Positions 1 to 10,340 of a DNA stretch of 64,000 nucleotides are shown one piece after another; positions within the stretch are counted from its first letter, which is position 1; each line of letters starts with the position of its first letter. This DNA comes from Euglena gracilis. Lineage: Eukaryota; Euglenida; Euglenophyceae; Euglenales. The notes under the pieces were generated by a model. That model was not told the origin of the DNA. It did no database searches and was given only the letters and a program-made list of their open reading frames with translations. Made by a program: the position numbers and the translations under genes. The stretch spans positions 17,551,562 through 17,615,561 of the forward strand of contig CP154956.1 of assembly GCA_039621445.1 (NCBI GenBank), in the 5' to 3' direction.

Positions 1-3000
1 GGGGGCAGCCACAGCAGCCTGGGTGGCAGCCACCACCGTCGCCTGGGGGGCGGCCACAGCAGCCTGGGAGGCAGCCACAGCCGCCTGGGGGGCAGCGTGC
101 GGCAGCAAATGAGCGAACGCAGACACGGGCTGCGCACACTCAGCTCCTGTCGATGGACACACCAAGGTTGATACCGCAGCAGAGGGGATCTGGGGATCAG
201 CCTCCTGCGACAGCTGGGGAAACGCAGAGACGGAGGGACGGTCGGACGGGTGGTGCACGAAGTGCAGCGGGACGGGCTGGTGCGATGCAGCGGCGGCGAC
301 GGTCCGCGGTGGATCCTGACCTAGCGCTGGCGGTGAATCGCGTGTCGGGACATGCTGTGCTGCAGGCACCGCTGTGCCCACTAAGAGGTCCGCTGACTCC
401 CCTTCCTGGCTGCTTGCCTCCTCGTCCTTCTTGACGTCCTCGTCGGGCCAGACCCACTCCTCGGGTGGGTCCTCCCACTCGGTGTTGTTGATGACCTCCT
501 GCTCCTGCTTCTTCACCTCCGCGATGATGACCGCCACCTCAGCCGGGTTGCGGTGGAGGTAGTCCAGCAGGTCCACCTTGAGCTTCTTGGACTTGGCGTA
601 CTCGATCATCTGGTGAGAGTAGCGATGGAAGAAATTCTTCAACGGCTCCCACGTGAGAGTCGGGTGGCCCTCCCACTTCACCTCGAACTCCCAGTCGCCG
701 TCGTCTCGGCGGCGGTGCCGCCGGATCTCCTCCACCGTCCACTCCTCGATGTCCACGTCTTCCTGCGGTCTGGCCTGCCGGTAGGCAAACATCTTGGGCG
801 GGCCCCACAACCGCGTGTCATCGCGGTAGGCCTTCAGCTGGCAGCGGTGGGCCTCTTGGCGGCGGCCCTCCTCCAGCTCCAGCTCATACGAGTGCTCGCC
901 ACGGCGCGCGGTGACCCGGGCTGGGCCAAGCCAGTAGCTCTCGAGCTTCTGGCCCGGCCGCCTCGGAGGCCGGAGGTACCAGACCAGGTCTCCCTTGGCG
1001 AACTCCTCGAGGTCCTTCCTGCTCCGGTTCTTCTGGTCCGCTTGCCGCTTGTGGAGGTCGTTGAGGACGTCGGCGACCTTCTGGTCCACGGCCTTCTGTC
1101 TCTCGAAGAACGACACGGCATCCTCCACCATGACCGGGGCCTTGTACGGTACGCCACCAGTCCACCGATGCCGTCCATACAGCACCTCGTATGGGCTCAG
1201 GCCGTGCTGCGCCTTGGAGTCGTTCAGCTTCTGCACTGCCCTGGGCAGGGACTCCACCCAGGTGATCGGGGCCTCGGCCTTCTCGCTCCGGATCCGCTTC
1301 TGCAGCTGCGCACCGAGGGACTCCGCCCGCCCGTTCGCCGCGTGGTGGTACGCCTGGGCGTAGGCGTGGCGGATCCCGTGCAGGCCGCACAGCCACCACG
1401 CGCCAGCAAAATGCGGCCCGCGATCACTCGTGATCACGCTGGGCAGCCCGTGCGGCGACCACCACCCCCGGTACATCGCCTTAGCCACGGTGGCGGCGGT
1501 GAGGCCGCGCGTGTGGTGGGCCGTGGCCACGACCCACCCACTGTGGCGATCGACGCAGGCGGCGAACACGTTGTACAGCTGCCCCTCGAAGTCCACCTCC
1601 GGCATCACGAAGAGGTCGATGGCCACCGACGCCATGATGTACGGCGGGACGGGCGTCGGGCAGACCTTCAGCCGCAGCGGCTGGTGCGGGTGCTCGGTGG
1701 CCTGGCACACCGGGCACGTCCGCTGCAGCCCGCCGGCCACCTTCGCCGCCTCCATCCGGTCCGCGAAGACGTAGGTGCGCTCGGCCTCCTCCACCAGCCG
1801 GTCCCCGCCAACGTGGCCGGAGACCGAGTGCTGCTCCCTCAGCACCTCCGCCAGCAGCCCGCTCGGCACACACCACCTCCCCGCCGAGACGAGCCGCCCA
1901 TCCACCAGCTGGAACCCGCTGGGCCAGCCCGGGCCGTTGTGGGCCTGGTCCCAGACAGGCTTCCAGCGCGGGCACACCGCATACGCCTTGCTCCAGTCCA
2001 TGTCGAAGACGTTGATGTCCAGGTCAGGCTGCGGGGGCACGGGATCAGCGGTTGACGGCACACCCGCTGAGGGCACTGCAGACGGGACCGACGCGGCCGG
2101 TGACGGCACACCGGCTGCGGACGCTGGGACGGGCATGGCCGGTGATGACACCCCGGCTGTGGGCGTTGCGGACGGTGCGATGGACTGCGGTGCGGTGGAC
2201 TGCGGTGCTGGTGATGGGACTGGCGATGGCGCGTTGGATGATGGTGCTGGCACGGACGCTGGTGATGCGATGCACGACGCAGACGGTGGGACTGCCGCAG
2301 ACGATGCCGACGGTGGGACTGCTGCGGCCGCGGGAGACGAGGCTGACGGGTGCTTCTCGCGTGGGTGCTCGGACCGCGTACCGTGCGGGGCGTCTGCTGG
2401 GGCGTCTCGGGCGTTGCGCTGCGTGTCGAGGCGGCTGCGCGTGGTGACGGCGATGTGGGACGCTGACGGGACCGCGGCGAACGACTGGAGCGGGATCAGC
2501 TGGATGACGGCCAGCTCTCTCCCCTCCTTCAGGGTTGACCTCTCCACCTGTTCCGCCTTGGTCTCCTCGTCCTCGGGATGCACCGCCTTCGGGGCGGACT
2601 TCTCGCGCAGCTTCTCCTCCAGGATGTGGGCCTTCATCTCCTTCGTGTCGGCCTCGGTGCCGTGCCACGAGGTGTCACGCCAGCCTTGTGAGGCCGGGTA
2701 AGCCCAGCGAGACATGGCATCGCCCACCACGTTGGTCTCGCCGGGGACGTGCACCACGGTGATGCGGAACTCGTTGAGCTTCGCATGCCATCTGGCCCGC
2801 CTCCCCTGCGGGCCCACTCCGGCGACGTACTCCTTGTACCACGACTCCAGGCTGCGGTGGTCGGTCAGGACGAGGATCTCGTTGTCCAGCAGGAAGCCCG
2901 CCCACTTGTCGAGGGCGGCCACCACGGCATACGTCTCCTTGTCCCGGACATCCCACCGAAGGCGCTGCCCCTCGGTGAGCTTCCGGGACATGAAGGCCAC

Positions 3001-3951
3001 CGGGACGGAGGCCCCCGGCCGCAGGTCCTCCACCCGCGGCACGCCGTCGATGTTCGGGAACTGCTCCAGCACCGCTCCGATGGCGTAGTCCGACGCGTCG
3101 GTGCGCAGGACGAACGGCTTGGCTGGATCGATGTGGTACAGCTCCAGGTCGGCGACGAGGGCCTTCTTCAGCTTGTCGAACGCCTCCTTCTCCTGCTCCG
3201 TCCACACCACTGGGTGCTTGGATCCCGCCTTGGTCAGCTCCCTCGGCAACTTCAGCTTCTCCTGCAACGGCGCCGCAAGCTCCGCGTAGAGTCTCACGTA
3301 GCCCGCATAGTAATTGCAGACGCCGAGGAACGCGCGGAGACTGCTGACCGTCGGCGGCAGCTGCCAGTGCTGCACCGCCGACAGTTTGCCTGGGGCAGGC
3401 GCCCTCCTGCCGTGCCCCAGGACATGCCCCACGAACTCGACCTGCCTCATGAAGAGCTTGACCTTGCGGCTGTCGCTGACCCATCTGTCCTTCTCCAAGG
3501 CCAGCAACGTCTCACGGACGTCTCGGGCGTGCTTCTGGTAGAACTCCTCGTCCGTCTCCTCCGCTCCCTGCCGCGTACTGACGATGATGTCGTCGAAGTA
3601 CGGGCGGGAGTGCGCCTTCACCGCCGCGCAGGTGGCGTCGATGTCCCGCTGCAGGAGGGCGGGCCCGACGTTGATCCCCTGCGGGACCACACGCCACTGC
3701 CACAGCCCACCCGGCAGCTGGACGTTCGTCACCGGTCGGCTCTCCTCCGCCAAGGCCACCTGGTGGAACGCGTCCCGCAAGTCGATGGTGCTGAAGAGGG
3801 TACACTTCGCCTGCTCCGCCACGATCTCCTCCGTCAAGGGCAAGGGGTAGCTGTCCGCCATGATCTGCAGGTTCGTCACCGCGTAGTCACACACCATCCT
3901 CCACTTCCCGTTCTTCTTCCGAATCGGGAAGGCCGCCGCCCGCCACGGGCG
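1..3951 (-). CDS. Family A Pol, RT-RNase H-integrase-chromodomain half (partial, runs off left edge)
   Basis: One frame stays open from about 3951 to position 1 (about 1,300 codons). The RT has the catalytic motif YFDD at 3589-3600, with Phe where most gypsy elements have Val or Ile. RNase H follows (TDAS near 3100, LTDH near 2860, both catalytic Asp present). A Pro/Ser/Ala-rich spacer lies at about 2045-2460. Integrase has an HHCC zinc site (about 1840-1710) and the D, D, E residues in AIDLF (about 1620), SDRGPHF (about 1410) and NGRAE (about 1335). A chromodomain with the W-E-P signature lies at about 760-550, followed by an acidic and Ala/Gln-rich tail. This frame is joined to the upstream methyltransferase-protease frame by one apparent missing base near 3945-3951. 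It has no start codon of its own there, so the break is either a lesion or a sequencing error. Confidence 0.85.
13..97. repeat. About four 21-bp tandem repeats coding an Ala-rich tail
   Basis: Imperfect 21-bp units of the type CAGCCTGGGAGGCAGCCACAG follow each other. On the minus strand each encodes a seven-residue Ala/Val/Pro/Gln unit at the end of the family A Pol. The array may continue left of the window. Confidence 0.7.
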
Positions 3952-6356
3952 CGGCCCGGCTCCACCTTCCGGTCGCGGCGGCACTCCTCCTCCATCTCCC
4001 GCAACGCCTCCAGCCGCTCGCCCTTCAGGTGGATCACCCTCCCCACCACCGGCTGGGCGTTTGGCTTGAGGCGCAGCACCGCCATCCCGTGCTGGCCTCG
4101 GGGCGGCGGATCGGGGTGGACGCGGTCGCAGAAGACGCGGCCCTCGAACTCCTTGAGCATCTCGGCGCGCAGATGGACGGCCAGCGGATGCTGCTCCTCC
4201 GCCTCGGCCGTGACCACCCCACGGACTTCCTTCGCCACCTTGGCCGCGTCGATCAGCACCTTGGCCATCATTGCCTCCTCCTCGGCGTCCAGGGCCTCGT
4301 CCTCCTCGTCTCCGTCGGGGCCATTGACCCCGACGGTGATCCTCATCTTCCTCACCTCGGCCTCCATCTCCTCCTCCACTTCGGACGGCGTGCGGGGCAA
4401 CGGCGACGGGCTGCGGGCTCGGATGGTCGCGTGGGTGCGTGTGCTTAGCGCTGCGACCTCGCTTGCTTCGGTGCCGGCGATGACCCATCGGGGGTCGTCG
4501 TGGAGCTGGAGCGCATCCCGCCAGGGTTGCACATCCAGCCTGTGCTCCTGCAGCCAGGGGTAACCCAGAATCAGGTCACACCCTATATCACCGTCATGGA
4601 CGGTGATCTGGCTGTGCCACCTCTTCACTCCTCCACTCCTCTCTCCTTCACTCCTTGCTTTGAACACCAGGAGGACGTCCGCCTCGTTGCTGCCGCCTGC
4701 CAGCAGGTCGCCGTTCACGGTCCGTAGCAGCAGCGGCCGCTCGCTGCGGCGGAAACATCCGCTCGGGAACAAGTCCCGACGGATCAGCGACGTCTGCGCC
4801 CCCGTGTCGATGAGGGCCTTCGCCTTCTCCTCCCGGCCGTCGATCTCGATGACCACATCCAGCATCAGCTGGTAGCTGCCGCCCCGCCTCTCCATGCGGC
4901 CCACCTGGAAGGGCCGGCTGGGGCGGTACTGCCACGGACGGACGGTGACCTTGTGGACCTTCCGCGGGGGGTGGGGCTCGTCGGCGGCGGTGATGACGGG
5001 CTCGGCGGGTGGATCGTTGTGCGGCTCGGCGGGGGCGCACGATGCTTGGCGGGTGCACGATGGCGGTCGTTGGCGCGGGGCTTGGGACAGCGCCGCTGCT
5101 TGCGGGGGCAGCGCCGTCCGGCTTGGTGGTGCGGTGGCGGACGCGGGTGCGGGTGCCGGCGACGGCGGTATCGCGCTGGGCGGCACGGCTGCTTGGCAGG
5201 TTGGTGGGGTGCGCTCGCAGAGGTATCGGACGACACCTTCGGGAATGCGATACGCTTGCTCTCGGGTGCCGCGCTGCTGGGATGCCCCACCCAGCTGCCG
5301 CCGATGATGTCGTCGTCCATCTTGCTCCTCCACGATGTTCTCGCACTGGCCGTCGCACACGACGTCCTGCATGGGGGCCATGGAGTCCGCGATCCAGAAG
5401 CGTGTGGGCTTGCGATAGCCCCACGCCTCAAACATGCAGTAGTCCACATCGACGTACTGCATGTCCTCCACGACCTTGCGGTGGCGGAGTTTCCCATAGC
5501 GGGGATTCTCCAGCCACCACAGGGACGGCCGCAAGTAGGCGATGATCTCCTTCGTCTTGCGGACCAGGAAGTCGGCCTTCCGCAGCCGCCGCCTCCTGGT
5601 CGTCATCGCGCTGGAGTACTCGGTGCACGGCGGCGAGGCGGCGACCAGCTCGAAGTCGCCGGGCCAGTACTCCTCCCAGTACCGCCAGCGCCGCACGTCC
5701 ACCGTCTTGTCCGCCTTCCACCGCGGGTCGGCATCCACCGAGATGACGGAGTAGCCGAGCTTCTCCAGCGCCCGCTTCACCGAACCCGTTCCGGAGAACA
5801 GGTCCAGTGCCCATCTCTTTGGCGTCGAGGTTGTCGGTGACGATGCGGCCTGCTTCGGTGCCGCCCGAGAGGACAGTGCGCTCTGCGGGGGGGACGGGGC
5901 GCTGGTTGCTGCGGATGCGGAGCGTGGTGCCGCTGACGGCGCTGCTGATGGCGGGGGCAGCGTCGTCCGGCTTGTTGCGGACTGGCGCGGTGCTCGCTCC
6001 TGATGCTGCCGGGCTGGGGGCGTCGCGGTGGCACGATGCTGCGTAGACGATTGCACGGACGCTGCTGGCTTGGCGGGGGGCGAGGACTGCGCAGACGAGA
6101 CCGGTCGCGCCGCAGACGATTGCTCGGAACGTCGGGACTTCTTCTGTAGCACGGACCAGTAGTTGTTTGTCGAAATCTGATGGGCCCCGCCTTGACCGTG
6201 TGCTTCAGGGCACGGTCTCTCCCCTCCTTGGGAGATTTGGGGCTTGCTGGGTCTGGGGGGCGTGCGGGGCTCTTGGGTGATTGCCCGCACGCTCACGCTG
6301 GCGTTGGGATTTGACGGCCGGCCCAGACCCCCATCCCTGGGGCCTGGGCGGCCCCG
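3876..6356 (-). CDS. Family A Pol, C5-cytosine methyltransferase and protease half
   Basis: The frame is open from directly after the Gag stop to 3876. After about 160 low-complexity Ser/Pro/Ala residues comes a C5-cytosine DNA methyltransferase domain at about 5214-5810: motif I DLFSGTGSV, catalytic motif IV ASPPC, motif VI as ENP, a YRKPTRFW block and a motif X-like YRIP block. At about 200 residues it is a short version without a large target-recognition insert. A retropepsin follows (ALIDTG, Asp-Thr-Gly at 4801-4809, with the later ILGYPWL strand). The first part of RT begins near 4200. No ATG lies between the Gag stop and the methyltransferase, so it is probably made as a Gag-Pol readthrough product. 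The frame ends early at 3876 because of the frameshift near 3950. The catalytic Cys is present, so activity is possible but unproven. Confidence 0.85.
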   Translation of the reverse strand, partial: RGRPGPRDGGLGRPSNPNASVSVRAITQEPRTPPRPSKPQISQGGERPCPEAHGQGGAHQISTNNYWSVLQKKSRRSEQSSAARPVSSAQSSPPAKPAASVQSSTQHRATATPPARQHQERAPRQSATSRTTLPPPSAAPSAAPRSASAATSAPSPPQSALSSRAAPKQAASSPTTSTPKRWALDLFSGTGSVKRALEKLGYSVISVDADPRWKADKTVDVRRWRYWEEYWPGDFELVAASPPCTEYSSAMTTRRRRLRKADFLVRKTKEIIAYLRPSLWWLENPRYGKLRHRKVVEDMQYVDVDYCMFEAWGYRKPTRFWIADSMAPMQDVVCDGQCENIVEEQDGRRHHRRQLGGASQQRGTREQAYRIPEGVVRYLCERTPPTCQAAVPPSAIPPSPAPAPASATAPPSRTALPPQAAALSQAPRQRPPSCTRQASCAPAEPHNDPPAEPVITAADEPHPPRKVHKVTVRPWQYRPSRPFQVGRMERRGGSYQLMLDVVIEIDGREEKAKALIDTGAQTSLIRRDLFPSGCFRRSERPLLLRTVNGDLLAGGSNEADVLLVFKARSEGERSGGVKRWHSQITVHDGDIGCDLILGYPWLQEHRLDVQPWRDALQLHDDPRWVIAGTEASEVAALSTRTHATIRARSPSPLPRTPSEVEEEMEAEVRKMRITVGVNGPDGDEEDEALDAEEEAMMAKVLIDAAKVAKEVRGVVTAEAEEQHPLAVHLRAEMLKEFEGRVFCDRVHPDPPPRGQHGMAVLRLKPNAQPVVGRVIHLKGERLEALREMEEECRRDRKVEPGRARGGRRPSRFGRRTGSGGWCVTTR

Positions 6357-6359
6357 TCA
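6354..6359 (-). promoter_or_regulatory. Candidate leaky stop codon between Gag and Pol of family A (TGA CGG)
   Basis: The Gag frame ends in TGA (6357-6359) followed by CGG. The same frame then stays open through the methyltransferase and protease. UGA followed by C, and UGA-CGG in particular, is a known readthrough context in viruses. No ATG exists in the next roughly 230 codons, which leaves readthrough as the simplest route to Pol. Confidence 0.6.
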
Positions 6360-9300
6360 CTCATGATACTGCTCCTGGACGGCCGAGACGTTGCTCTTGC
6401 CGTCCTTGCCTTTGCCCTTGGACTTTCCTTTTCCTTGATCTCCTTTGGCTCCACCCTTCGCCTTGCCTTTTCCTTTGCCTTCATCTTGTGTTGGGGCATT
6501 CGATGTCCACTGCTCGCCTTGGTACCCACCACCTTTTCCTTTTCCTTCATTTCCTTGCCATGCACTCGATGACCACTGCTCGGCTTGGTATCCACCCTTT
6601 CCTTTTCCTTCTTCACTCGTCCATGGGCTCGATGACCACTGCTCCGGGTACCCACGTCCCCCTTGGCCTTGTCCCTTGCCTTGGGGCGCGGGCACCGGCG
6701 GCGTCGGCGGGCGTGGTTGCTGCGCTTGCTTCTCCTTCTTCGGCGGCACATTCGTCCTCTCCACCTCCTGGATGTACGGCTCCTCGGTGGTTTCGTCAAC
6801 CTCCACGTCCCGCTGCCACCGTGGTAGCGGCCGCTTCTCCGGGATCTCCTTCTCCTTCTCGGGGGCCATCTTCGCCTCCATCCGCAGCCATCTCACCATG
6901 AGGTTGTGGGTGTCCTTCGCCGGTAGGTCGCACGAGTCGGCCGTCACCGTGACGATGGAGCCGCCCTCGAGCCGCTGGTGGTCGTACACGGCCTTCACCA
7001 GGGTGCGGTGCTCGTCGCCCACTGGCACCACCACGAAGCGGCGCCCCGCCTTCCGCACCGAGGCGGGGACCACCGTGGTCTCTTGCTTGATCATCTCCTT
7101 CACCTCCTCCACCGTCGTGTCCATCGGCAGGCCCTCCAGCACGATGGACCGGTGGTCCACCCGCTTGTCCTCCTCCTGCGCCACCTTCCGGCGCCAGGGG
7201 TGGAGGGGCATGGCCTCGACGAGGAGCTTTCCCAGCTCCTCCTCCTCCATGCCCACCTGCCTCGCCATGGACGCCATCTGCGCATAGTACTCCCTCCAGG
7301 ACTTCTCGGTCAGCTTCCCGCTCGTCACCAGCTTCAGCTTCCTCATTCGCCGCCGCAGGACCTCCTTGTCCTCGCCGCCGTTCGCCAGGTCCACCTCCGC
7401 GAACAGCACGGCATATTCCACCTCTCCTTTGGTCTCGATCTCCTCGTCCAGCATCAGCACCGTGGCCTCGTCCAAAGCCGCGCGGAACATGGCGAGGCGC
7501 TGAGCTGACGTGATGGACGGCCACGCCTGCTCGAGTTCCCGAAGGAACAGGAGCCACCGCCTCCGCCACTGCGGCCAGTCCTCCGGATGCCCGGAGAACC
7601 GGCCCGGGTGGAGGCCGATGACGGAGTCCACCAGCGGCGCCGGGAGGAAGTGCAGGGCCGCTGGCTGGGCCTGCACCGGGGCGATGCGGACCTCTCGCAC
7701 CGCGGACGCGCTGGCGACGGGGACGGCGGACGGCGTGGTCAGGCGGGCGATGGAGAGGGACGGCACCCCGCCCCCTCCCGCCGCGGCCTGCTTCCGGACC
7801 AGCCGGAGAGCTGGTCGGAGGGTGGACGACGGCTTCTCCTGCACCATGGACTCCTCCTGCATGGGCTTCTCCATCTGGACCGTTCTCACCTCTGGCACTG
7901 GTTGCTGCCGGGCCACCGGCACCGGCTGCTGCTCGGCCGGGGGTGGCGGAGCCTTGGCGGGCATGGCCGGCACCGCCTTGGCTTGGGAGGATACGATCAC
8001 CTTCGAGACGATCTGGTCCAGCCGCTGCACGGCTATCACCACGGCTTGCGTCTGGACGTTCACCTTCTGCACTTCGGTCTCCACCACCCGGATCTTGTCT
8101 CCGGGGCTGTCCGCGGCGAGCCGTTGCACGGCCACGGTCAGCCCTTGGGCTTGGGCTCCCACCTTCTGGATCTCCGTCTCCACCTTCTGGAGCCTCCCCA
8201 CGATCAGCGGCGGCAGCTCAGCGGCCTTTGTCTCCTTGGCCGCGGCTGCCTCCACCTTGGTGGTGAGGGAGGACACCTGCGCCACCAGGAACTTGACCTG
8301 CTCCTTCAGCCAGGCGTTCTCGGCCTGCTGATACTGCAGCTGCTCCACCAGGCGCGGCGTCACCTCCACCGCCTTGCCCTGCGCCACCGCAGTCGCCTCC
8401 ACCTTGGCGGTGAAGGCGGCCATCTGCACCTCGACGGCGTTGAGCTTCCCCTGCAGCTGGACGTTCTCGGCCCGCTGACGCTCCTTCTCTTGCAGCAGCT
8501 CCTGCACGGCGGCCTTGAGGTGCGCCACCTCCACCAGCTCGGCTAGTCCACTCGTCGGTACGCCGCTCTTCACCGCCATCACCGCGGCCGCGGCGTTGTC
8601 TTCCGCCTCCTTCACCTTCACCTTCGCCCGGATCCTTCGCAGATCTTCGCTGAAGTCTCCGAGCGCGTCGTGGGTGTACTTCTCCACTCTTGTCATCCGC
8701 TCCTCCGCCGTGGCCACCATGGGCATGAGCTTGTGGAGTTGTGATATTCCTTGATGTAGTCTGACGATGTCGTCCTTCACCTTCACCACGTTCTCCATCA
8801 GGTCCACGTGGGCCCCTTCTTGGGCCGCCATCCTTTTCTTCAGCTCTTGTACCGCCACTCCGTGCTCGTCCACCTTGTCCTTTACGGCGGCGGCCATTTG
8901 CACGGCCGCCCAGCTGTCCCACATCTCCTTCGCCTTGGAGCCGATGAAGTCGACGGTGTTGCAGAGGCGGTCCATCCGCGTCTGCAACGCAGCGTATGCA
9001 GCCTCCCACTCGGTGGGGCCCTGCATGGTCTCGTCCGGCTTTTCCTCGGTGTCGTACATCTCGCTCTGGTCTGCGCCCGCCAGCCACTCCTCGTCGTCAT
9101 CACGAGGACCTTCTCCCCGGCGTTGTTGATCACCTTCACCTTCTCCTTCACCCTCGTCATCTCCTTCGTCATCGGAGAGGCCCAGCCGCGGCACCTTGTG
9201 CGGCCGGACCGAGGATGGGGGGGTGCGGAAGTGCGGGTGCACGGCGGTGGTGCTCGGGTGTTCGCTGGGGGACCGGTAGGGAGGCGGCACTCCCACCGGT

Positions 9301-9506
9301 GCGGCGATGGCTGCTTGGCTGGACGACGACGCCATCTGCGACGGCGAGGGCCCTGCCACCGGCACGGGTGGCAGAGCAGACTGCAGGGACGGATGCACAG
9401 ATGGGACACAGGCCAGCCACGGGGACGGGGATCCCGTCTCGGCCCTCGGACTCGCCAGGGCCCAACTCGTGGGCGGGGTGATATGTGATGGCCCGCCTGC
9501 CCTCAT
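6357..9506 (-). CDS. gag: Family A Gag with coiled coil, capsid-like and RRM-like regions
   Basis: About 1,050 residues from the first ATG at 9506; the frame is open a little further upstream (to 9563) without ATG. The N-terminal third is Pro/Ser-rich, then acidic. A long run of heptad-like sequence (about 8900-8000) predicts a coiled coil. A capsid-like region lies at about 7190-7640 (the Trp-rich stretch GHPEDWPQWRRRW opens it, and helices rich in Leu, Met and Arg follow). A beta-alpha-beta-beta-alpha-beta pattern resembling an RRM lies at about 6936-7150. The C terminus is basic, made of GKGKG repeats separated by EQWSS motifs, and would replace the usual CCHC knuckle in binding RNA. It is one unbroken frame and so the best preserved Gag here. 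The capsid assignment rests on position and pattern only. Confidence 0.75.
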   Translation of the reverse strand: MRAGGPSHITPPTSWALASPRAETGSPSPWLACVPSVHPSLQSALPPVPVAGPSPSQMASSSSQAAIAAPVGVPPPYRSPSEHPSTTAVHPHFRTPPSSVRPHKVPRLGLSDDEGDDEGEGEGEGDQQRRGEGPRDDDEEWLAGADQSEMYDTEEKPDETMQGPTEWEAAYAALQTRMDRLCNTVDFIGSKAKEMWDSWAAVQMAAAVKDKVDEHGVAVQELKKRMAAQEGAHVDLMENVVKVKDDIVRLHQGISQLHKLMPMVATAEERMTRVEKYTHDALGDFSEDLRRIRAKVKVKEAEDNAAAAVMAVKSGVPTSGLAELVEVAHLKAAVQELLQEKERQRAENVQLQGKLNAVEVQMAAFTAKVEATAVAQGKAVEVTPRLVEQLQYQQAENAWLKEQVKFLVAQVSSLTTKVEAAAAKETKAAELPPLIVGRLQKVETEIQKVGAQAQGLTVAVQRLAADSPGDKIRVVETEVQKVNVQTQAVVIAVQRLDQIVSKVIVSSQAKAVPAMPAKAPPPPAEQQPVPVARQQPVPEVRTVQMEKPMQEESMVQEKPSSTLRPALRLVRKQAAAGGGGVPSLSIARLTTPSAVPVASASAVREVRIAPVQAQPAALHFLPAPLVDSVIGLHPGRFSGHPEDWPQWRRRWLLFLRELEQAWPSITSAQRLAMFRAALDEATVLMLDEEIETKGEVEYAVLFAEVDLANGGEDKEVLRRRMRKLKLVTSGKLTEKSWREYYAQMASMARQVGMEEEELGKLLVEAMPLHPWRRKVAQEEDKRVDHRSIVLEGLPMDTTVEEVKEMIKQETTVVPASVRKAGRRFVVVPVGDEHRTLVKAVYDHQRLEGGSIVTVTADSCDLPAKDTHNLMVRWLRMEAKMAPEKEKEIPEKRPLPRWQRDVEVDETTEEPYIQEVERTNVPPKKEKQAQQPRPPTPPVPAPQGKGQGQGGRGYPEQWSSSPWTSEEGKGKGGYQAEQWSSSAWQGNEGKGKGGGYQGEQWTSNAPTQDEGKGKGKAKGGAKGDQGKGKSKGKGKDGKSNVSAVQEQYHE
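6420..6710 (-). repeat. Gly-Lys-rich degenerate repeats in the Gag tail
   Basis: Repeated blocks of the type GYQAEQWSSSAWQG and GKGKG recur four or five times at the Gag C terminus. The DNA shows it as repeated CCTTTTCCTTTGCC-like runs on the plus strand. Confidence 0.6.
6936..7150 (-). other. RRM-like module inside family A Gag
   Basis: The segment opens with IVLEGLP, which fits RNP2, followed by a helix, a strand, RRFVVVPV in the RNP1 position, a second helix and a last strand (GSIVTVTAD). The order fits an RNA-recognition motif fold. The RNP1 match keeps one aromatic residue only, so this is a structural guess. Confidence 0.45.
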
Positions 9507-9563
9507 CAGGGCCCCTCGGTGGCCAGGGGCTGGGCACCGGCAGGCCTGCGAAGGCCCGCTCAC

Positions 9564-10340
9564 TCTGCGGCTCCGGGACGCCCCACAGGTGGGGCACCTC
9601 GGACGGGAACGGGAACGGGAAGGGCAGGGAAGGGATCAGCTGGGGGAAGGGTGGGGTCCCGGGGAAAAGCTGAGAGGGTGGGGCCCCGGGTGGTAGCCAG
9701 GGGGTCGGGTCCCAGCTCTGGGGCTGGGCTGATTTCGGGAACAGGAGGGGGACTTGGGACGAGTCTCGAGGCTATCGACTAGGGACTCGGATTGGAGGGG
9801 GATGAGTGGGAGTTGGGGTGGGGCTGGGAGCGCGGGAAACGGGGATTGTGGGGATGGGAGTGGGGATGGGGCAGGGGATCGGGGGTATCTTTTTGGGGTG
9901 TTTTCTTGCGCTTCCCGAGGGCTATCGGAAAGACTTGCGGTGGGGGCTACCACTTCAAAGTCCGCCGCAAAGGTTGGCATCCTGTCTGTGTCCCGGTGGG
10001 CCGTAGCCTCTTCGTGTGTGGAAAATTCTGGGGAGGTGTGCACGCTTTGCATTTCAAAAAGAAGGCACTTGAGAAAATGGCCTTCAATGGAAAACGTAGA
10101 ACGAACAATCCTCTGCTACCAGTTTTCCCCTCTCGCCGGTTCGGTGACCGTGCGCGGAATGGGCTCCCCGGCAGGCCGAGTGGGGGAAAACAGTCACCCG
10201 GCGCTCCGGTAAAAATTGGCACACGCGCCCCAAAAATTCCCTTTTTTTGTGTCTTTCGGTCCCTGAATTCAGCCAGAACCTGGGTTCCGGCAGCAAAATA
10301 ATTCAAAAATTGGGGGGGGGGACGGTATTTTGGGCCAACT
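9564..10340 (-). other. Leader or possible LTR region of family A, no gene seen
   Basis: The stretch upstream of Gag is very G-rich on the plus strand (9600-9930) and has long G runs at 10308-10430. Open frames here are low-complexity shadows. I could not find a convincing PBS or TG/CA pair, so the LTR boundary stays open. Confidence 0.35.

Larger units (their letters stand above)
1..10300 (-). mobile_element. Family A Ty3/gypsy LTR retrotransposon (5' part and most of pol)
   Basis: Read on the minus strand the order is leader, Gag, TGA, C5-methyltransferase, protease, RT, RNase H, integrase and chromodomain. PR-RT-RH-IN order with a C-terminal chromodomain is the chromovirus type of Ty3/gypsy. 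The 3' end and 3' LTR lie left of the window. I could not place the 5' LTR ends; the right boundary near 10300 is a guess from the change from G-rich leader to AT-richer DNA. This is the least decayed element in the window. Confidence 0.8.

Noticed and set aside
553-2055. Long plus-strand open frame (500 codons)
   Set aside because: It is the antisense shadow of the family A integrase frame in GC-rich DNA; the minus strand carries the D, D, E and chromodomain motifs.
2749-4563. Long plus-strand open frame (604 codons)
   Set aside because: Shadow of the family A RT and RNase H on the minus strand; no motif of its own.
9792-10301. Trp/Gly-rich plus-strand frame
   Set aside because: Low-complexity translation of G-rich leader DNA with no start context or homologue.
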